64,000 nucleotides of DNA from a virus, in the IMG/VR virus record IMGVR_UViG_3300022205_000001, positions 64,001 to 128,000 of that record; one strand, written 5' to 3'. A program made the translations under genes and the position numbers. Within the stretch, counting starts at the first letter, position 1, and every line of letters starts with the position of its first letter. The notes under the pieces are model-generated. The model saw nothing but the letters and a program-made list of their open reading frames with translations, was not told the DNA's origin and made no database searches. This document shows, piece by piece, positions 61,076-64,000 of this stretch.

Positions 61076-63112
61076 TTATCGTATCGAGACTGAAATTCCG
61101 ATAGCCGTTGGGTCATCAGAATCAAGAATGAGTAATTGGTTGCGTTGCGTTTCAATAATTGATGAATCTGGCTGCACACTGATACGAACATCCCCTTCAT
61201 CAGTGAGGGATTCAAGCACTGCAAGGTTATTGATAATTACTTCCCCCGTATGATAATCAATCGTTCCGATTTCTGGATCGATATCAATTTTCTCCGAGAA
61301 TGTGTTGTAGTAGAACAGCCGGATTGTTCCATACTTTGACTGCAAGACTGCCGATGCGGCTCCCTCTGATCCATCTCCAGTAATGGTCACAATGGCAGAA
61401 GTATATCCACTTCCACGTTTTGTGACGGTGATTGACTCAATCTTGCCGTTTACAATCTTCGCTTCTGCGGTCGCTCCTGATCCATCACCTGTGATCATGA
61501 CCGTTGGAGCCACGGTATAATTGTAGCCTGGATTTGTGACGGTGATTGAATCGATACCAGTTGACGAATTGAACACTTCTTCAAGGTATGCTGTTCTTTG
61601 AGTACCGGTATTGTCGTTGACCACAAATGCTGTAGACTTCAAGGCATGTTGAATTGGTGCGTATCGCAATGCGGTTCCGAAGTTTATCGCATAGGTAACA
61701 CGAGTGTTTAGTGTTGGAGTAAAACGCTTCTCCAATCGAACCGTCGTGTCTGATCCAATAATCGCGGTAAGAGAATCGTCAACGGCCCGTCCAAATTTAG
61801 AAATAACAAAACTTGCTCCGAACTGATTGAACGTATCATCACAATATGTAATGATAGCATCACGCACAGTCGAAGCGATTTGTGTTGATGTGAGAAGAGT
61901 TTCTTTTCCATCCACTTCAACATTCGTTTCAAACTTTAGATACACATAGTCTGGATCAACTAACACTGGGGTAATCGTCAAGATGGTGAGCGGGGAGAGA
62001 GTTGTTTCGATGATACGGGACTTCTCCGCATTATTCAATACCACCCCTTCCTTCGGAGCAATGGAGATATACACTTTTCCGTATACTGGAGGAATGTTAT
62101 CTTCTCCACCCCACACGAACACACTCTGGATGTATGGATATCGTGCCTTTAGAAGGACTTCATAATCTTTCTGTGTGACTGCACGGTTCTGTGCGGTATA
62201 TGCTAATGGGGCATTTGCACGAATATCATCATCTGTTTCCCGATCTGCTCCACCTGATGCCGCAGAGACGGATGAAACAATAACGTTAGAGAAACCGCCG
62301 ATTGCGCCTGTAGCAAACGAATTCGCTTTGTTTGCGAGTTCCCCGACCGTTGTCAAATACGAAACAAGAACAATGTTTCCGTTCGATAATGCTTTCGAGA
62401 TTGCCCCGTCACCGAACGTGACTTTGTATTTGTTGTCTGCGGTTGGAGACAAATAATACACAGCAGAATTGGCAGTCGTCTCGGTAATATCAGTTGACAG
62501 GGTATACACTTCAGATGAAGTATTCACGTCAGACACCTGGACGGTCACGAGCATGGTATCCGTATCAATATCGTCATTTGGAAGATCAAACTGTGATTTT
62601 GGATTTGTCAATGCATTATATGTGAACGTAGCAAGTTGCGGGGTACCTGCTTTGAGTTCAAGATCTGAAAAGGTAAAGACTCCAGCTTCCTTATAGACGG
62701 TTTGTGCGCCAGCGTTCACGAATGTGTAGTTGACGCCATCGATAGATTCAGATTGAAATTCCGTGAATCGTTCTAATGTCAACACTGATTGTGTATTCCC
62801 ACCAGGAGGAGTGACTACGACATCTACGATAGCAGTAGGCGCTCGTCTCGATACTGGCAGATAGTTGAGTGATTTAGCATGAGAGAGGATAGAATTTCTC
62901 AACTGTGCGGAATCCATAAACAACTCATTTGCCATCATGTTATAGTACACAGAGTTGTAGTATGTGTTATACGCAAGGAGATTGATAAGAATAGAAAGGG
63001 CTGAACCTTCAAAGTTGTAATCAGTGAATGTGGATTGCGAATTCAAATAGTTTTTGAGGTTCGTCTTGATATTCTCAAACTCAAGTTCTGAGATAATCAG
63101 CTTTTCTGGCAT
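61076..63112 (-). CDS. 6: Baseplate wedge protein gp6
   Basis: A 678-residue protein; T4 gp6 has 660. The N-terminal FENIKTNLKNYLNSQSTFTD and NFEGSALSILINLLAYNTYY match T4 IKQNLIEWLNGQNEFLDYDF. LRNSILSHAKSLNYLPVSRR matches LRSSVVQAAQDNGYLPTSKS. In the gpJ-like core, APLAYTAQNRAVTQKDYEVL is the conserved turn (T4 QQRCVTATDYDTF), then GKVYISIAPKEGVVL. Residues about 519-590 hold two Gly-rich units (NPGYNYTVAPTVMITGDGSG, KRGSGYTSAIVTITGDGS) not in T4. gp6 dimers form the ring of the baseplate wedges. AAGGTAAC precedes the start. Confidence 0.94.
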   Translation of the reverse strand: MPEKLIISELEFENIKTNLKNYLNSQSTFTDYNFEGSALSILINLLAYNTYYNSVYYNMMANELFMDSAQLRNSILSHAKSLNYLPVSRRAPTAIVDVVVTPPGGNTQSVLTLERFTEFQSESIDGVNYTFVNAGAQTVYKEAGVFTFSDLELKAGTPQLATFTYNALTNPKSQFDLPNDDIDTDTMLVTVQVSDVNTSSEVYTLSTDITETTANSAVYYLSPTADNKYKVTFGDGAISKALSNGNIVLVSYLTTVGELANKANSFATGAIGGFSNVIVSSVSAASGGADRETDDDIRANAPLAYTAQNRAVTQKDYEVLLKARYPYIQSVFVWGGEDNIPPVYGKVYISIAPKEGVVLNNAEKSRIIETTLSPLTILTITPVLVDPDYVYLKFETNVEVDGKETLLTSTQIASTVRDAIITYCDDTFNQFGASFVISKFGRAVDDSLTAIIGSDTTVRLEKRFTPTLNTRVTYAINFGTALRYAPIQHALKSTAFVVNDNTGTQRTAYLEEVFNSSTGIDSITVTNPGYNYTVAPTVMITGDGSGATAEAKIVNGKIESITVTKRGSGYTSAIVTITGDGSEGAASAVLQSKYGTIRLFYYNTFSEKIDIDPEIGTIDYHTGEVIINNLAVLESLTDEGDVRISVQPDSSIIETQRNQLLILDSDDPTAIGISVSIR

Positions 63113-63113
63113 G

Positions 63114-63503
63114 TTACCTTACCTTTTGGAGAATGAAGTCCACTTTGAATGGATCTGGAAACGTTGAAATGAATACACGAAGCATGACATTATACTGATT
63201 TTCGTCTTCATCAGGAGTCACGATCAAAGACTGAATGGTTGCTCTCGGTTCAAAGTTTTCAATTGTTTCTTGAATGAAACGAGAAATGTCACGGGCCGTG
63301 AATTCTGACACATTCTCAAACAATAATCGCCGCAAATTGCTTCCTACATCAGGTTGAAAGGGTGACTCGTAGTGATTCATTTGAAGCAGGTGCATAATTG
63401 ATTGCACAACAGCATTTGCATCCGTCTTTAGGACAAGATCCTTTCTGACAGGATGTATTCCGAAATCCAATGAAAAATCTTGGTAAATGATCGTGTTTGC
63501 CAT
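63114..63503 (-). CDS. 25: Baseplate wedge protein gp25 (GPW/gp25 family)
   Basis: A 129-residue protein; T4 gp25 has 132. DFSLDFGIHPVRKDLVLKTD, VVQSIMHLLQMNHYESPFQP then DVGSNLRRLLFENVS, and ISRFIQETIENFEPRATIQS carry the family signature, including the EPR motif (FEPR) of gp25-type wedge proteins. It sits in the inner baseplate and nucleates sheath assembly with gp6 and gp53. It is joined to gp6 by a single intervening base. A TATAAATA motif is just six bases before its ATG, which is unusually close. Confidence 0.96.
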   Translation of the reverse strand: MANTIIYQDFSLDFGIHPVRKDLVLKTDANAVVQSIMHLLQMNHYESPFQPDVGSNLRRLLFENVSEFTARDISRFIQETIENFEPRATIQSLIVTPDEDENQYNVMLRVFISTFPDPFKVDFILQKVR

Positions 63504-63509
63504 AATGGT

Positions 63510-63517
63510 TATTTATA
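63510..63517 (-). promoter_or_regulatory. Late-promoter motif (TATAAATA) at the gp25 start
   Basis: Exact TATAAATA on the minus strand, overlapping the stop codon of the upstream gene. The ATG of gp25 lies only six bases below it, so a transcript starting here would be leaderless for gp25, or would serve gp6 and later genes. Confidence 0.45.
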
Positions 63518-64000
63518 TGGTCTTCTTTCCTAGAAGATTCAAAAATCCTCCAGGATTGGTATTGCTGATTGTATCAAAAACAAAGTGGGCGCAAGCATTT
63601 TCGTTCAAGGCTTCCAGTGCTAACCCTAATGCGGCATTCTGTAGCTGATTGACGCAGTTATGAAGAAATTGGGAGTCTTTATTCATGATCCCGCGCACCC
63701 CATTCGCTATCTGTGACATAAGATCGGCAATATCTGTCACAGTCGCCGCTCCACGCTCAAGCCTCTGTAGCAAACTGGCAACTGACGCTGAATAGGAGTT
63801 GAATGTATCCTGGGAGAATAATCCAGTAGCACCCCCGATTACGGCGAGACAATCGGAACCTGCATTCATGATTGTCATCATATTCTGCATCTGTAGTCCA
63901 ATGGACAAAATTTGTTGCAGACCAGGTGCCTCGATCCCCTGACTTTTCAGGATGCCGGATAGCCGTCCGGTGTGCATAAGAAAGTTTCCAAGAGAAGTCC
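63513..64000 (-). CDS. Baseplate-region protein of unknown function (partial, 5' end outside the window)
   Basis: At least 154 residues are visible, and the frame stays open to the window edge, so the true start is probably beyond 64000. The visible part is helical with small residues: SGILKSQGIEAPGLQQILSI, GLQMQNMMTIMNAGSDCLAV, IADLMSQIANGVRGIMNKD, ALGLALEALNENACAHFVFD, ending in PGGFLNLLGKKTI. It is neither gp25- nor gp5-like as far as seen. Proteins of unknown function are commonly found upstream of gp25 in environmental T4-like phages, and a baseplate or hub role is inferred only from position. Confidence 0.55.
   Translation of the reverse strand, partial: TSLGNFLMHTGRLSGILKSQGIEAPGLQQILSIGLQMQNMMTIMNAGSDCLAVIGGATGLFSQDTFNSYSASVASLLQRLERGAATVTDIADLMSQIANGVRGIMNKDSQFLHNCVNQLQNAALGLALEALNENACAHFVFDTISNTNPGGFLNLLGKKTI

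Overview
The window is a segment of a T4-like myovirus (tailed phage with a contractile tail), probably one of the non-enterobacterial, environmental relatives of T4. Evidence: nearly the full T4 virion core is recognisable (gp6, gp8, gp13-gp23, gp25) with T4 replication/recombination genes (gp44, gp45, gp46, gp47, UvsW, UvsY) and the late sigma factor gp55. Gene order resembles that of marine T4-like phages, and the neck, sheath and baseplate proteins carry insertions absent from T4. Every convincing gene is on the minus strand, so transcription runs from high to low coordinates. No tRNA, CRISPR array, integrase or IS element was seen. The host cannot be named from this window; bacterial-type TTGACA/TATAAT promoters are used.

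Layout, in order of transcription. (1) 64000-20647, late virion block: baseplate (unassigned partial gene, gp25, gp6, gp7-like, gp8), a 2075-residue DUF4815-type protein, a fibre region (four paralogous fibre proteins of 600-779 residues, a 1084-residue repeat-built fibre, three further tandem paralogues, several small proteins), neck (gp13, an inserted GP88-like gene, gp14, gp15), terminase (gp16, gp17), tail (gp18, gp19), portal (gp20), prohead core, protease, scaffold and capsid (gp67-like, gp68-like, gp21, gp22, gp23). A strong terminator follows gp23. T4-type late promoter motifs (TATAAATA) precede gp25, gp8, the 2075-residue gene, the 42437 gene, gp18 and gp22. (2) 20573-17110: a consensus sigma70 promoter reads a signal-peptide protein, a P-loop kinase, a tail-tube-fold protein, UvsY and UvsW. 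(3) 17123-8999: one long, tightly overlapping operon: unknown protein, gp55, HNH endonuclease, gp47, gp46, peptide deformylase, VWA protein, GNAT-like/AspH-type dioxygenase, PLP-fold enzyme, second HNH endonuclease. (4) 9002-1: short units with their own sigma70 promoters: a large DNA methyltransferase-like protein; a small protein plus a CobT-like metalloprotease/VWA protein; a CobS/MoxR-like AAA+ ATPase; a small helix-turn-helix-like protein behind a long leader; dCMP deaminase, glycosyltransferase and dNMP kinase; then the sliding clamp and clamp loader.

How it fits together: the promoters at 990-17123 and 20545 all have exactly 17-bp spacers and -35 boxes TTGACA or TTGACT, so host RNA polymerase should read the early/middle half. 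gp55 from operon 3, with the clamp gp45 (the known T4 late co-activator), would then switch transcription to the TATAAATA promoters of the virion block. gp46/47, UvsW and UvsY serve recombination-dependent replication. dCMP deaminase and dNMP kinase supply nucleotides.

Less ordinary parts are the accessory enzyme set at 7365-12116 (methyltransferase-like, PLP-fold, GNAT-dioxygenase fusion, VWA), the MoxR/VWA pair at 3470-7111, the GP88-like gene inside the neck cluster, the secreted protein beside the capsid gene, and small beta-rich modules that recur in otherwise unrelated neck, sheath and baseplate proteins.
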